A stretch of DNA of 64,000 bases from Volutella citrinella (Eukaryota > Ascomycota > Sordariomycetes > Hypocreales > Nectriaceae): contig JAWZSP010000003.1 in NCBI GenBank assembly GCA_034401135.1, forward strand, positions 3,348,001 through 3,412,000, read 5' to 3'. The notes below the pieces were generated by a model that searched no databases, was not told the origin of the DNA, and worked only from the letters and a program-made list of their open reading frames with translations. Below, one piece after another: positions 1 to 11,217 of this stretch. Both the position numbers and the translations under genes were made by a program. Each line of letters begins with the position of its first letter. Position 1 is the first letter of the stretch.

Positions 1-1018
1 ATAAGGGTGGATCATATAATTACCAGGGCTTCTAGATCCCAAAAGAGCCGAAAGAAGGTCTCCTCGCTTGACGTTACTGTTTCAGAGATGCCAAGGTTGA
101 TCTTATACGCCCTCTCGCCATTTCGGCCATAGTTAAGGAGCACATTTGAAGTATTGTTGCCATTGTCTCCGATCAGGCCGAAGTGTTTCTGAAGAAACAC
201 CCATGGGATATCAAGCTCGGCGGGTAAGTCAATAACTTTCTCCGCCTGGGCGACTCTGACCAGGTATGGTGGCCCATCTACCAGCTTTAAGTCAGGAATA
301 GTCCTAAAGAATAAGGCGGGGGGGGGTCATCAAACCTATAAGCATGTCGACTCACGCCAATGCATGCATAGAACCCATTGTAAGCCGGACGAGAGCAGCC
401 ATCCCAGTTTCCTGCCTCTATACAAATAAGGGTGCGCTGAACCTCAGCAAGGTCAACGCGCTCAGCAAGAAGCTTCCTCATAAGCCCACGGAACCTGAGG
501 CGCTTTTGGGTATTGACCTCGTCATCTAGAGATGGCTCTGCAGTTGATAGCATTGGAAGCATCTCCAGGTAGATGTCATGGTAAGGCCGCAGGGCTGCAG
601 GCCAATCGTCGTGTGTAGACTTCGGCGGCCAGCTGCCCGCTCCATCGTCTCTGATGAGCTCTAGAAGAATGTTTGCGGCTTCATGACGCTGCGCAAGTTC
701 CTCTAGGCTTTGCTGTTGACATGGAGCTACAGACGCTTCTGTATTCCTCGGTTTGGCATATCGTAATAACCGATAGAGGAAAAGGCTGGATAGGACCAGA
801 GCAATCAATGGAACTGTTTCCCAATGCATGGCTGCTAACATGGCGTAGTGTTGAGTAAAGCTGTATAAGATAGGACAGTGCTCCAGCAGCGCATTGTCTC
901 GAAAAGTCCCATCTCGAACATGTTTAAATATCGACATTGTGACCCTGCATATGCCCCTTTCCTGCCCTCCTTGCTTCTTAGCGCGGCATTTTATTTGTAA
1001 CATGGTTTTTTCAGCCAT
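1..1018 (-). pseudogene. Indoleamine-2,3-dioxygenase-like fungal gene, frameshifted and cut by the window edge
   Basis: Reads right to left and leaves the window at its 3' side. Exon 1 (to 336) has one hydrophobic anchor (ETVPLIALVLSSLFLYRLL) followed by soluble sequence with PYHDIYLEMLPML and YNGFYACIGVSRHAYR. A 58-nt GT-AG intron (335-278, CTGAC branch site) joins HAYR to WATIP. Just after WATIP, near 261-264, the frame must shift (about two bases missing) to continue as VRVAQAEKV, then DIPWVFLQKHFG, GNNTSNVLLN and FWDLEAL near base 20, where GTAATT may open another intron. I recognise this motif order from a fungal family usually named indoleamine-dioxygenase-like; that is memory, and the haem-binding C-terminal half lies outside the window. 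The start could be 1018 or, nearer the anchor, 841. A poly-C run sits inside the intron, but the shift lies away from it, so a sequencing error is possible rather than likely. Confidence 0.5.
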
Positions 1019-2506
1019 CCATCCGACTTTCGAACAACGGTCTGAGTGGGCCAGTGGCTGTTGGGGATGGCGTACTCCATTGTTTCAGCTGCAGGATCAC
1101 TAGAACGCGATAAGCCGGTGGTCGCTGCCTAAGCACAGGCCGTCAAGTGAGGCCTGAATGGCTTCTCGGTTCAGCTGAGGACTTCGGGAAGTGTCGAGAA
1201 GGCTGGCTGATGTGTGAACATGAATGTGGCTCCCTACATGTACTGTGCTGTTGGTTGCAAGAATCTCAGCCTTGAATCGATAAAGTTCAAGCCGAGGGGG
1301 TTACTGAGTATTATCAAACCCAACAAGTTCACCAGGGCAGCGAGCCTGACGGCGATAGCTTCTCGGCCCCCGCGGCGTGGTGCAATGTGACCCTCCCATC
1401 AGCTCGAACTAATACCGCCACAGCACTGTTGTGCTGCGTGAGTCCGTGGGATGCCGGGGAGCAAGGCATCACAGCCGGGTGGCACAGGGTCCGTGGCCGA
1501 GGAGAGGCCCAGCAGTGGTGTTTATTGGTAGACACTGATCTTTGTTCGGGCGGCCGCCAAGGAGCACAAGAGTTTGGACTAATCATACATTTGATGGCGC
1601 CGGGATTGTTGGGTGTTTGGAGATGGCCCCCAGTTTCCCCACACCCGTCCAACTACTAGTACCTTCCTTACCTACCTGACCTATGCCAGAACAGGCCATG
1701 TCGTTACTAAGGTTGTTCTTGCCGCTGCCAACTGCCTGCCTACTAAAAGGTAGACACAAAGTCGCAGTGAGTTTTTGTGATTTACCATAGCTGCTGGTAT
1801 TTCCCACGACTTGTAGGGATTATTTGTATAACCAGTATCAGGTCGGGCTAGCACTAATCGTCAGGACGAATCATGCTTGGCCTTTCCATTCATCGGCAGA
1901 AGGACACTCGCCGCGCTCAAGACTGGTTTTTGTCAAGGCGGAACGTACCTGATTTGCATTCCTCTAAATAGCTCAACTTGAAAAACACAACACGAGTGCT
2001 GCCAACAGCCCGTTGTGTATTTCCTTGGCTTGGTTACTTCGTTTCCGTCGTCAACAATGGCGACTGTTGATGAACTTGGCCAGGCCGCTATCTGCAAGCA
2101 CTTAAAGAGAGGGGATGCGGATGCCAACCTACACGCATATATCCCACCACACATGGATCAACCACTCTGCCACTGGTAAGTGCAATCGTTGGTCGTCGAC
2201 AGCTTCCATCATGACCAGGAAGGGCAACCAGGCAGGCTGCCAGGTTGCTGTTCCCTGCTCAATGCCCCGCTGACGTATTTTAGTGCCAATCCGCGATTAC
2301 TCCGTACCTAGGCATCCAGCAACCACAGAGAGTCCCACTACGTCCAAACAGCCCCTCCATAGCTCCCAAACCCCTCCAAGGCTCCAACTGTTCTAAAACA
2401 ACATCCCCTCCTAAGCACCCGACACCATCAGCAGCTCCCTCCTCCACCGTGCTTCTCCTGCCGCACCACTTCGCATAGCTGTTGAATCCGCCACACAACC
2501 GCCGCC
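1019..2506. other. Intergenic region, no convincing gene
   Basis: No recognisable protein or RNA gene. The right end must hold the AIP1 promoter and leader. One possible tiny spliced reading frame (ATG at 2057, intron-like 2176-2283, stop at 2309) is discussed under findings but not called as a gene. Confidence 0.6.
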
Positions 2507-4418
2507 ATGGCTGCACCATCCATCACTCTTGACAGAGTCCTCGCGGCGGTACCAGCCACGACTCGTGGCCAGCCGACCCAGCTCTCTGCAGACTCCAAAG
2601 GGCAGCGCATAGCTTACCCCGTATGTGAACCTGCCTTCCTGCAAACAGCCACGCGCCGGCTGGTTCGGTCGTTTCTAATGCCTCCCGCCTTGGTTGTAGT
2701 GTGGTAAATCCATCTTCGTCCGATCCATCGACAACCCCGCCGACTGCAAGGAATACACCGGCCACACCGCCCCGACGACAGTAGCTCGGTTCGCCCCCAG
2801 CGGCTTCAAGGTCGCCAGCGGTGATGCGAGTGGAATGCTCAAGGTGTGGGAGCCTGAGAACATTGGGAGCACTCGCGGCGAGTACGCCATCATCTCGGGA
2901 CGCTTGAATGACATTGCTTGGGATTGCGAGTCCCAGCGTGTAATCGCTGTGGGCGACGGCCGTGAGCAGTTTGGCCGATGCATCACCGCTGACAGTGGAA
3001 ACTCCATCGGCGAGATCATCGGCCACTCCAAGTCAATCAACGCTGTTGCCATGAAGCCTCAGCGACCCTTCCGTGCGGCTACCGTCGCCGACGATGGCAA
3101 CATGGTCTTCTACCACGGCGCCCCTTACAAGTTCAACAACAAGAGTGCTCAGCATACCGGTTTCGTGTTTGGAGCGGCGTATTCCCCAGATGGCAGCACA
3201 CTGGTAACCGTCGGAGCTGACAAGAAGATTCATTTGTACGATGGCAAGACTGGCGAGCCCACGAAGCAGATCGGTGAGGGGGAGCACACGGGCAGCATCT
3301 TTGCCGTCTCCTGGTCGCAGGATGGGAAGAAGTTTGCAACCGCGAGCGCGGACCAGTCTGTAAAGCTTTGGGATGTGGATGCGGGCACCGTCATCCAAAG
3401 CTGGAAGTTTGGGCCCGATGCCAGCACCAGTAACCAACAAGTCGGTGTCGTGATCCCTCATGGGCGAACGGATGGCTTGATTATCAGTGTGAACCTTGAT
3501 GGTCACCTTTCCTATCTAATCGAGGGCAAGCCGGAGTCGGTTCGTGTTGTCTACGGACACAACAAGGGCATCACTGCGCTCAGCGGCGGCTCCGATGGCA
3601 AGGGATCTGAGGTTTGGACTGGTAGTTTCGATGGCCGCGTCTGCCACTGGGATGTCAAATCCGGCCTTGCCACAGAAGTCGATGGCCAAGCGCACACCAA
3701 CCACGTCGCCCAGGTTGCCACTGCCGATGGCAAGGCCTACACTGCTGCTTGGGACGATACCTTGAAGACCATCGACGAGTCTGCCAAGACATTTGTCGGT
3801 TCTCCCATCAGCCTTGCCGCCCAACCCAAGGGCGTGGCTGCTGTCAACGGACTCGTCTACGTAGCTACTGACGCTGGAGTGTCGGTTTACTCGGGCGAGA
3901 AACTGGTCAAGGAGCAGGCGCTTGGTTATACCCCCGGGGCAATTGCCGCATCAGCATCGGTCGTTGCTGTCGGTGCCGACCAGAACTCGGTACGCCTCTA
4001 CACTGCCAGCTCAAACGGCAGCCTGGAGGAGCTCAAGACGTTGTCGAACCCCACTGGTACCATCTCAGCCCTGGCCTTCTCCAAGGACGGTTCCCACCTG
4101 GCGGCGGGTAACAGCGTGGGCAAGATTTATGTCTACAAGACTGATACGTGGGAAGTCGCGGCAGACCGCTGGTCGGCGCACACTGCCCGGGTGACTTCAA
4201 TTGCTTGGGATGACACTGGCGCCTACGCTGCCAGCGGTAGCCTGGACACCAACGTATTCGTGTGGTGTCTGGAGCCAAGGTTCCAAGGAAAGCGCATCAA
4301 GGCTCCCAATGCCCACAAAGATGGCGTCAACGGAGTCAGCTGGGTTGAGGGCGGCAAGGTTGCCAGTGCAGGAGGTGACGCGAACATCAAGATCTGGAAC
4401 GTACAAAACTTGCCGTAA
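2507..4418 (+). CDS. AIP1: Actin-interacting protein 1 (WD40 repeat protein)
   Basis: Two exons, 2507-2620 and 2700-4418, with a 79-nt intron (GTATGT...TTGTAG), give 610 residues, the usual AIP1 size. The start has a near-ideal context (GCCGCCATGG). The whole protein is WD40 repeats; visible blades end in SGDASGMLKVW, ATASADQSVKLWDV, ASGSLDTNVFVW and ASAGGDANIKIWNV, as expected for the double seven-bladed propeller of this family. AIP1 binds cofilin-decorated actin filaments and speeds their disassembly in cortical patches and at hyphal tips. The spliced N-terminus (CGKSIFVRSI after the junction) restores the first blade that exon 2 alone lacks. It converges with ALG13, with about 256 bases between the stop codons. 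Confidence 0.95.
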
Positions 4419-4486
4419 CAAATTCTTGACATTCCTAGACTAGCGATACATTCACCAGACAGATCAGAATAGTACAAAAAAAACCG

Positions 4487-4492
4487 AATAAA
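4487..4492 (+). terminator. Possible poly(A) signal of AIP1
   Basis: AATAAA about 70 bases after the AIP1 stop, within A-rich sequence and before the convergent ALG13 stop. Fungal signals are loose, so this is only suggestive. Confidence 0.35.
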
Positions 4493-4674
4493 TGTTTGGC
4501 GAGGGACTATATCCCATCGAGATATCATGGCTCCAGATAAATCATGGCTCCAAACCAAGACCAGACGCCAGCCGCCCGAACTCCAAAATGCATTTGCCCC
4601 TGTCAAACTCATGGGAAATGGAGGAAACTTGCCAGGCGCTCCTAAACGAATCAGCTACTGTACAGACCCACCCC

Positions 4675-5389
4675 CTAGTCATGAATCATGTATGCATTCT
4701 GTTCCTTGACCACTTCGCCGGACCCGATGTCCCAGAGGCTTAACCTGGCGTGATCTTGTTCCGAGACGCTGTTAGGCGGCCAACGGCTCCGATTTTCCTC
4801 CACCAGAAGCTCGGACTTATCGATAGCTCCCTGCAGGTCATTCGAGCTGAGGCGGGGCTTAACTTGACATCAAATCGAGGAGTTCCGGGGCTTACAAACC
4901 TCGCAGTGCTCATGGTGGCATAGCCTTCCTTTGACAGGTGAATCGCCATCTCCGTCTGGTGGTCGTCCAAAAGCCTCGTGTTCGGGACAACGATGATAGG
5001 AACTCCCATCTTCCAGGCGTCCAGTATGGTGCCGGTCCCTTTGATTTTTAATGACATTTACTTGCGTCGGAGGGAAAAGACGTCTTACCTGCGTGAGAGA
5101 TGACGAGCCCTTGTTGCCGGCTCCCCTTCAGCGGCTTGCATAGGGACATTTCCTCCTTCATCAGGTTCTTACGCACGTCGAATACTTCCACCTCCAGCTG
5201 TTTTGGGCACGCATCTTTGAGTGAAGCCAACTCGTTTGTCGCCCACTGGACGTCTGGGCCGCATTGTATATGAAGGTGTGTGAACTGCTTGGAGGCGAGG
5301 AAGCTGAGCAACGCGGGCTGGAGCACCGCCGAGGTGAGCTCTTTAAACCCGACAGTTGCGCCAACCGTCACCAAGCAATACCGTTCCAT
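4675..5389 (-). CDS. ALG13: UDP-GlcNAc transferase subunit ALG13
   Basis: Three exons on the minus strand: 5389-5089, 5038-4900 and 4846-4675, with introns of 50 and 53 nt, give 203 residues, close to yeast Alg13 (about 202). It is the catalytic half of the cytosolic ALG13/ALG14 enzyme that adds the second GlcNAc to the dolichol-linked N-glycan precursor at the ER. The N-terminus has the GT28-type VTVGATVGF strand; SHAGTGTILDAW spans the first junction and VPNTRLLDDHQ follows. The second intron is easy to miss: reading straight through gives an unrelated basic tail stopping at 4740, while splicing 4899-4847 restores an acidic helical tail (DLQGAIDKSE...) ending LWDIGSGEVVKEQNAYMIHD, which resembles other fungal ALG13 ends. 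It is divergent from mS35 and convergent with AIP1. Confidence 0.9.
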
Positions 5390-5698
5390 GGCGACTCAAG
5401 ACTGAAGAGTGAAATTTTGGCCCAGCGGATACTGCATGCCCGAGAGTTTGTTCACTGTAGGTTGACACACAGTCACAGAGCAGCGGTGGTGTTGCGTGTA
5501 AGAGACACAATTAGCCGAATATTTGCCAAGGTGGGAGTGACAAGTGACCAGGGGGTGAACGGTCTGTGTGGCAAAACTTCGGCGGGCAGGAGCTGGGAGT
5601 GTGATTTCGGCACCACCCAAATTTTTGAAGCTCACACGCACGATCAACCCACGCAGACGACACTTTTGGCGCAGCCATTGCTCATCAGCCAATTCGCA
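5390..5698. promoter_or_regulatory. Shared ALG13 / mS35 upstream region
   Basis: 309 bases separate two divergent start codons (ALG13 at 5389, mS35 at 5699), so both promoters must lie here or overlap the genes. A CCAAT at 5689-5693 is too close to the mS35 ATG to be an ordinary upstream element. Confidence 0.5.
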
Positions 5699-6922
5699 AT
5701 GGCCTCGACTTCGGCTTCGGCAGCCGCAAGGCTATGTATCCTGGCGTGCCGCAGGGCGCCTCGCCTCAATCAGATCCCCAGGGCGCACCACATGGCCCAG
5801 CAAACGCCCGTCGCTCATCGGGCGTTTGGCACTTCGACAACACGATGGGCCAGGGACGGAGAGGGCAGAGGGGACGATGCCGAGGAATACAAGCCCATTG
5901 TTCTAAAGAAGCTCGATGCCGCGCTTGCCGAGGATCTTACCCCCGAGGGACTGAAGCACCTGGACGAGCTTGCCAAGGAGAATGGATTCAACACGATCGA
6001 GGACTACATCGAGACCACACTGGAAACGCGACCCGGATGGGGATTTGAGGCTCGGCAGCTGTCGGATGAATTGATGCGCGACGACAAGGGTCAGCGGCCG
6101 AACAAGCAGTCGTTTTGGTTCGACGAGGAGGACCCCGAAACCAACACGGAGGAGCTCGATGATTTCAACGAGGATGACATCACGTCAATGGCCCACGGAA
6201 AGCTGGACGAAGTGCGAGAAATGCGTCAATATGCCCGACTAGCAGTTTGGGAGATGCCTCTGCTTTCAAGTGAGTTGAATCAATCAGCGCATCCCCGACC
6301 CCAATGCCCCCAGGCCTAACCAAAGACATCTTTAGAACTTGCAAAGCCCTTTGCCCCTCCCACCGACGACCAAGTCCTGCGATGGCGCTACACCTCATAC
6401 ATGGGCGAATATCACCCCGCCGAGAAGAAGGTGGTGGTGCAGTTCGCGCCAGACGACCTCAAGCTCACGCCCGTGCAAACGGCCAAGCTCAAGAAGCTGG
6501 CCGGCGCGCGCTACAACCCGGACAAGGAGCTGGTCAAGATGAGCTGCGAGAGCTTTGAGCACCAGGCGCAGAACAAGCGCTACCTGTCCAAGCTGGTCGA
6601 CGAGCTCATCGCCGCGGCCAAGGACCCCAAGGACACCTTCGAGGACGTGCCGCTGGACCTGCGCCACCACGTCTCCCGCGTCAAGCCCAAGTTCCCCGTC
6701 GAGTGGCACATGACGGAGTCGCGCCGCAACCAGCTGGACGGCCTGCGGCAGCAGAATGCCCTGTCGGACGCCAGGAAGGCGGTGAGCAACGAGCTGATTG
6801 ACGGGCCCAAGGTGATTGACGAGTTCCTCGCCAAGAAGGCGCTCGAGGACCAGAAGAAGGCCCACATGGCCGAGCTGGTGGCCGCGTCGCCCAGATCGGG
6901 CGGCAACCGGGCCCGGAGGTGA
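5699..6922 (+). CDS. RSM24: Mitochondrial small ribosomal subunit protein mS35
   Basis: Exons 5699-6269 and 6336-6922 (66-nt intron, GTGAGT...CTTTAG) give 385 residues. The first 45 residues are rich in Ala, Arg and Ser with almost no acids, a mitochondrial presequence (ends near HRAFGTSTTRWARD). The body carries the mS35/Rsm24 signature: an acidic linker (EELDDFNEDDITSMAHGK), then across the junction LAKPFAPP and RWRYTSYMGEYHPAEKKVV, and LTPVQTAKLKKLAGARYNP. It is a structural protein of the mitochondrial 37S subunit. The frame stays open far upstream, but that would run into the divergent ALG13 gene; the ATG at 5699 has good context (CGCAATGG) and begins the targeting sequence. Confidence 0.9.
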
Positions 6923-8189
6923 GCTGCCGATAGGAAGAGCCGGGAGGCGCCCTCGACAGCATCCGGCCGGGGCACTGTATTGTACTATACTAGCATGGGT
7001 GGGCGTGTACAACGGAGCATGTGCTTGTACGATGTAGGTTAGAGAGACGAGAAGCATCTGCAAAATGTAAACAAATGTACATTTCAGCAGAAGACGGAAA
7101 GGTTGACCCATTGACATGCTGCATCATCTCCATGCCACTAGCTTCCAGCTATCACCATATACTAGTGACTCGAAGGGACCTTGAACTTGTCCAAGTCTAA
7201 GTATACGCCATGACACAGCATGTTCCCCCCCCATACCCTCTCTTTACCTACAGAGTTATTTAACTTCTTGGTGGGTGTTCTTCTCTGAGAACAGAACGCA
7301 CCAGGGTGTGTGTCTACGAGATAAATTGACATTGACATGGGATACGATTCATCGTTGGACAATATACGACCAGTTGATTATGTTTTGCTACCCAACCGGA
7401 CGCATACCGAATGCCGTCGGCCGTCGGGTCGGCATGCAACGTCCCGCGAGTAGCGCCCTTTGTATGAATTGCAACTTGGACCGAGTTGAACCATCCTTTG
7501 TCAATTCCCAGCCCGTGATACTCGTTGCTGTAAAATTGAGTGCCCTAGCTGCCCACCACCCCCTGTCCACCAAAGTCACGCAAGTGCTCCCCTGTCACGC
7601 TAGCTAACTGTGGGGAGTCGCGCGAGCTGCAGCACCAAGCCAACGGTGCAATTTGGCTCGGCTCTAGCTACCCGCGCTCTCTGCCAGACAGCTTCCGCCT
7701 CCACATGTGATTTTTTATATGCCCTTTTGCCAGCCCGTGATGGGGCTTATACGCAATCCGGAGTTGTTGCAGCTTTGCGCCCTGACGAACCCAGCTCTCA
7801 AGAAGACATGAGCTGCTGTCAGTCGCCCACACCAGCAACTGAGAGAGTTTCTTGGCATTGGACGTTGGCAGTCGCTGAGGCTGTACCTGATTAGGCGCGG
7901 AAGCACGTGCAAGTGCAACGGGGACCGAGAAAGCCGACGGCAAGCCCCAGTGGACTCATCAACGCCACCTTTATCTTTGAGAGAGCGCGCGTCGTCGCCC
8001 TGTCGTACACTACACACTCCCCTTCAGGTCTCACTTGCGACCGACCAGACTCACTTCCTCCGCGCACGCCGGAGCTGCTTCTCGCTGGCTGCTCTCTTGA
8101 GGCGGAACTACTAGGGCCTGTAATCATAACGCCATCAACCCCTCTCTCCCCATCCAACGTCGGTGCAGCTTCAAGAGCTCTCCCCCGCA
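6923..8189. other. Intergenic region, no gene seen
   Basis: About 1.27 kb between the mS35 stop and the aldehyde dehydrogenase start. It presumably holds the mS35 3' end and the promoter and leader of the next gene. The open stretches have no family resemblance or splice logic. Confidence 0.6.
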
Positions 8190-9866
8190 ATGGCTCCAAC
8201 AGACAAAGCGGTCGAGTTCGAGCTCACTCCGCTCGAGGAAATCCCCCGCAAGCTCAACCTGCTCCGCACCACCTTTCGCACAGGTCGCACCAAGGATCTC
8301 GAGTATCGCCGCGTGCAGCTGCGTAAGCTGTACTGGGCCATTGTCGAGAATGAGAAGCTCATCGAGGATGCCCTCATGGCCGACCTTCACAAGTCCAAGT
8401 ATGAGGCGGCCTTTAGCGAGTTAGACTGGTGTAAGAACGAGATCATGGATCACCTCACCCACCTGGAAAAGTGGGCCGCCGACGAGAAGGTCGCTGATGT
8501 CGCCCTCGCCTTCCGCGCCATGAACCACCGTGTCCGCCTCGAGCCCTTGGGTGTGGTCCTGGTCATTGGCTCGTACAACCTGCCCTTCCAGCTCAACTTG
8601 TCTGCCGCCATCGGTGCCATTGGCGCGGGCAACTGCGTCATCCTGAAGCCCTCCGAGTCGGCGCCGAGGAGCGCTGCAGTACTCAAGAAGCTGTTCGACG
8701 ATGCGCTTGATCCAGAGTGCTATTCGTGTGTTAATGGCGCCGTCGACCAGACCACCGCCCTGCTCAACGAGAAGTTCGACAAGATCGCCTTCACGGGCGG
8801 CAAGGGCGTTGGCAAGATTGTCGCCCAGAAGGCTGCCGAGACGCTCACCCCAGTTCTCCTCGAGCTTGGTGGCCTCAACCCGGCCTTTGTCACCAAGAAT
8901 GCCGACGTCAAGCTGGCCGCGAGGCGCCTCCTGTGGCACAAGGTTCTGAATGCCGGCCAGATCTGCCTGTCTCACAACTACATCCTGGTAGAGCGAAGCA
9001 AGCTTTCCCCCCTGATCGCCGCTCTCAATGCCGCACTGCGCACCTTCATGCCCAAGGGGGCCAAGAAGAGCCCCGACTATGGCCGGATTATCAACAAGAG
9101 GCACTTTGAACGCATCAAGAAGATGCTTGATACCACCCAGGGCAGCATCGTCATGGGTGGCACGACAGACGAGTCGGAGCTCTTTATTGAGCCTACCGCG
9201 GTTCTTGTCAACAGCATCGAGGACAGCATGATGGTCGAGGAATCGTTTGGCCCAGCCTTCTCTATCATGCCCTTCGACAACCTCGACGAGGCCATTGCGA
9301 TTGCTAACAAGGTCGACTCTACTCCCCTGGGACTCTATGCATTCGGCTCAGAAGCCGAGACCAAGAAAAGTAAGATTCAGACAAAGGCCCCTACCGGCCA
9401 TCATAAGTGCTAACATGCTGCAGTCTTGGACAACGTCACCTCTGGCGGTGCCACCCTCAACGATGGCTTCTTCCACTGTGCAGCCACTGTCGCTCCTCTC
9501 GGCGGAGTTGGCCAGTCCGGCACCGGCATGTACCATGGACTGTACTCGTTCAAGGCTTTCAGCCACCAGCGCGCCATTGCCCACAACCCGAGCTGGACAG
9601 ACGCGTTGCTTCGGGTTCGATACATGCCGTACAATTTCACCCACCTCCACCGGTTGCACAAGCTTGACCCGTCACCTGATTTCGACCGCAACGGTAAGCA
9701 GATTAAGGGTCTCAAGTATCTCGTCAGTCTTGTGCTTGGCCTGGGCGGCAAGAAGTGCTCGCAGGCGTTTTACAGATGGGCCGCCGTCTTGGCTGTCGCA
9801 TTTGCGGTGGTCGGACAGAAGAAGGGCTATGGGGAGCTCCTCAACCAACTGTTGCGACGGGCCTAG
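8190..9866 (+). CDS. Class-3 (fatty/apocarotenoid) aldehyde dehydrogenase with C-terminal membrane anchor
   Basis: Exons 8190-9369 and 9424-9866 (54-nt intron, GTAAGA...CTGCAG) give 540 residues. It oxidises aldehydes to acids with NAD(P)+. Visible motifs: VLVIGSYNLPFQL (cofactor fold), ILKPSESAP, FTGG in the Rossmann loop, LELGGLNP with the catalytic Glu, NAGQICLSHNY with the nucleophilic Cys, and EESFGPAFSIMPF. The C-terminus ends in a hydrophobic helix (WAAVLAVAFAVV) and a basic tail, typical of tail-anchored fatty aldehyde dehydrogenases such as yeast Hfd1. Neurospora YLO-1, a beta-apo-4'-carotenal oxygenase, is in the same subfamily; I cannot tell which substrate applies, and no carotenoid genes lie nearby. 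An in-frame GTG-like extension to 8163 is less likely than the ATG at 8190. Confidence 0.9.
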
Positions 9867-10160
9867 AGCTGGCCGCCTCGAATCTCTCATACGTCAGTGA
9901 TTGGATATCAGTGCCATTGAAGCACAGCCTGTAATATGATTTTCACCATAGGGCCAGATGAATCTGCCAGAGCCCAACAAATTGTATCATAGCAGCAGCG
10001 GTCTGCATTTGCTGAACTATATATCGCGTCTCAGTCAGGGGCATTTATCAATAATCATTGGAAGCCGGTAAACCTTAGTCGGTCGTAATTGTGGTATCAT
10101 CATCTACTCGGTTTACCTTCCTAAGCCTCCTTTTTCCTTGGAGCCCCCCGTCTCGGCCTC

Positions 10161-11217
10161 TCAGTGGCCGCTCAAGGCGGCAGCCAGACGCCGGCCCTTT
10201 TCACCTCCCAGATACAAATCATCGTCTGTCCCCTCTCGCCCAAGCTCAACGGCCTCGCTGTACCCCCTCGTGACCATGTCCTCGTCAACTTTCAGGCCAT
10301 TCTCCACCAAGGCCAGGATGACGCTGCGGATCCTGGCAATCTCTCGCATGGTGGACACATCTATGGGGTCGTTCTGGCTTGAGTAGACCTTGCTGCTGAC
10401 GCTCTCCTCCATGCGGTTGATGCCCGCCGCCTCAATGGCTGTGTCACTCTCAATGTGCTTGCTGATCCAGATGTAGCCGTTGACGCCGAGCAGCACGTCG
10501 ACCTTGCCGCCGGCGTTAGCAGCGTCCATAGTCCAGACCTGGCGCTTGGAGCGGACGACGCCGCCGCCACCGCCGGTGCCCGTCAGGGCGACGAAGGCGC
10601 CGTTGCGCAGCTTGCCGTACTTGAGGCTGCGGGTGTGCAGGCTCGCGGCGCCGTCCTGGTGCAGCTGCTGGACCTCGGCGACGACGAGGTCGCCCTCGGC
10701 GAAGAAGCTGCGGATCTGCAGCTCGTCCGTCTCGGTGCGCTTGCGCAGGATGCCGCCGGGCAGGTTGATGGCCGAGATCTGCAGGATGGCCAGCTGGGAG
10801 GCGGCGACGTCGACGCGCCACCGCTTGGCCTGGACCTCGACGATGCGGCCCACGACCAGGTCGCCAATCTCCGGGGTGTAGCGCGCACGCAGTGGCCGCA
10901 CGGATAGGAGCTTGTTAGTCTTTGTGAGGGTGCCCGCAAGGGACGAGGTGATTGCTGATGAGCCCGGCAGTACATATGTGCCATGTCCACTATAGGGAGA
11001 CAGTCAGCCGCAGGCTAAAGAGTAAAGAGAGTGTGAGAGTTGAGACTGACCGCATCCACTGAGGATTCGACGTGATGACAGTTCCCGGGGTAAGGATGTC
11101 ATCGCCAGCAATGTCAGCGCCGCCGCCAGAGTCTGAGTCCATTTCTGAGTCCGAATCAGCAGCAGCCCGCGACTGCGGCTGGGGCGCAGGCTGCGGATTT
11201 AGAATGGTGATGGGCAT
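10161..11217 (-). CDS. RRP4: Exosome complex RNA-binding subunit RRP4
   Basis: Exons 11217-11051 and 10989-10161 (61-nt intron, GTCAGT...CTATAG) give 331 residues. RRP4 is one of the three S1/KH cap proteins of the RNA exosome, which degrades and trims RNA 3'-to-5' in nucleus and cytoplasm. The N-terminus is a short Asp/Ser-rich tail followed by ILTPGTVIT; across the splice come [11 protein letters not shown], then the S1 domain ([32 protein letters not shown]) and the KH-like part ([14 protein letters not shown]). The donor GTCAGT is not the commonest form, but the join restores MRGHGTYV, expected in this family. The gene is followed by no close neighbour on its 3' side (ALDH end at 9866). 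Confidence 0.93.

Noticed and set aside
5264..5698. N-terminal extension of mS35
   Set aside because: The frame is open, but it would overlap the start of divergent ALG13 and would precede a clear mitochondrial presequence at 5699.
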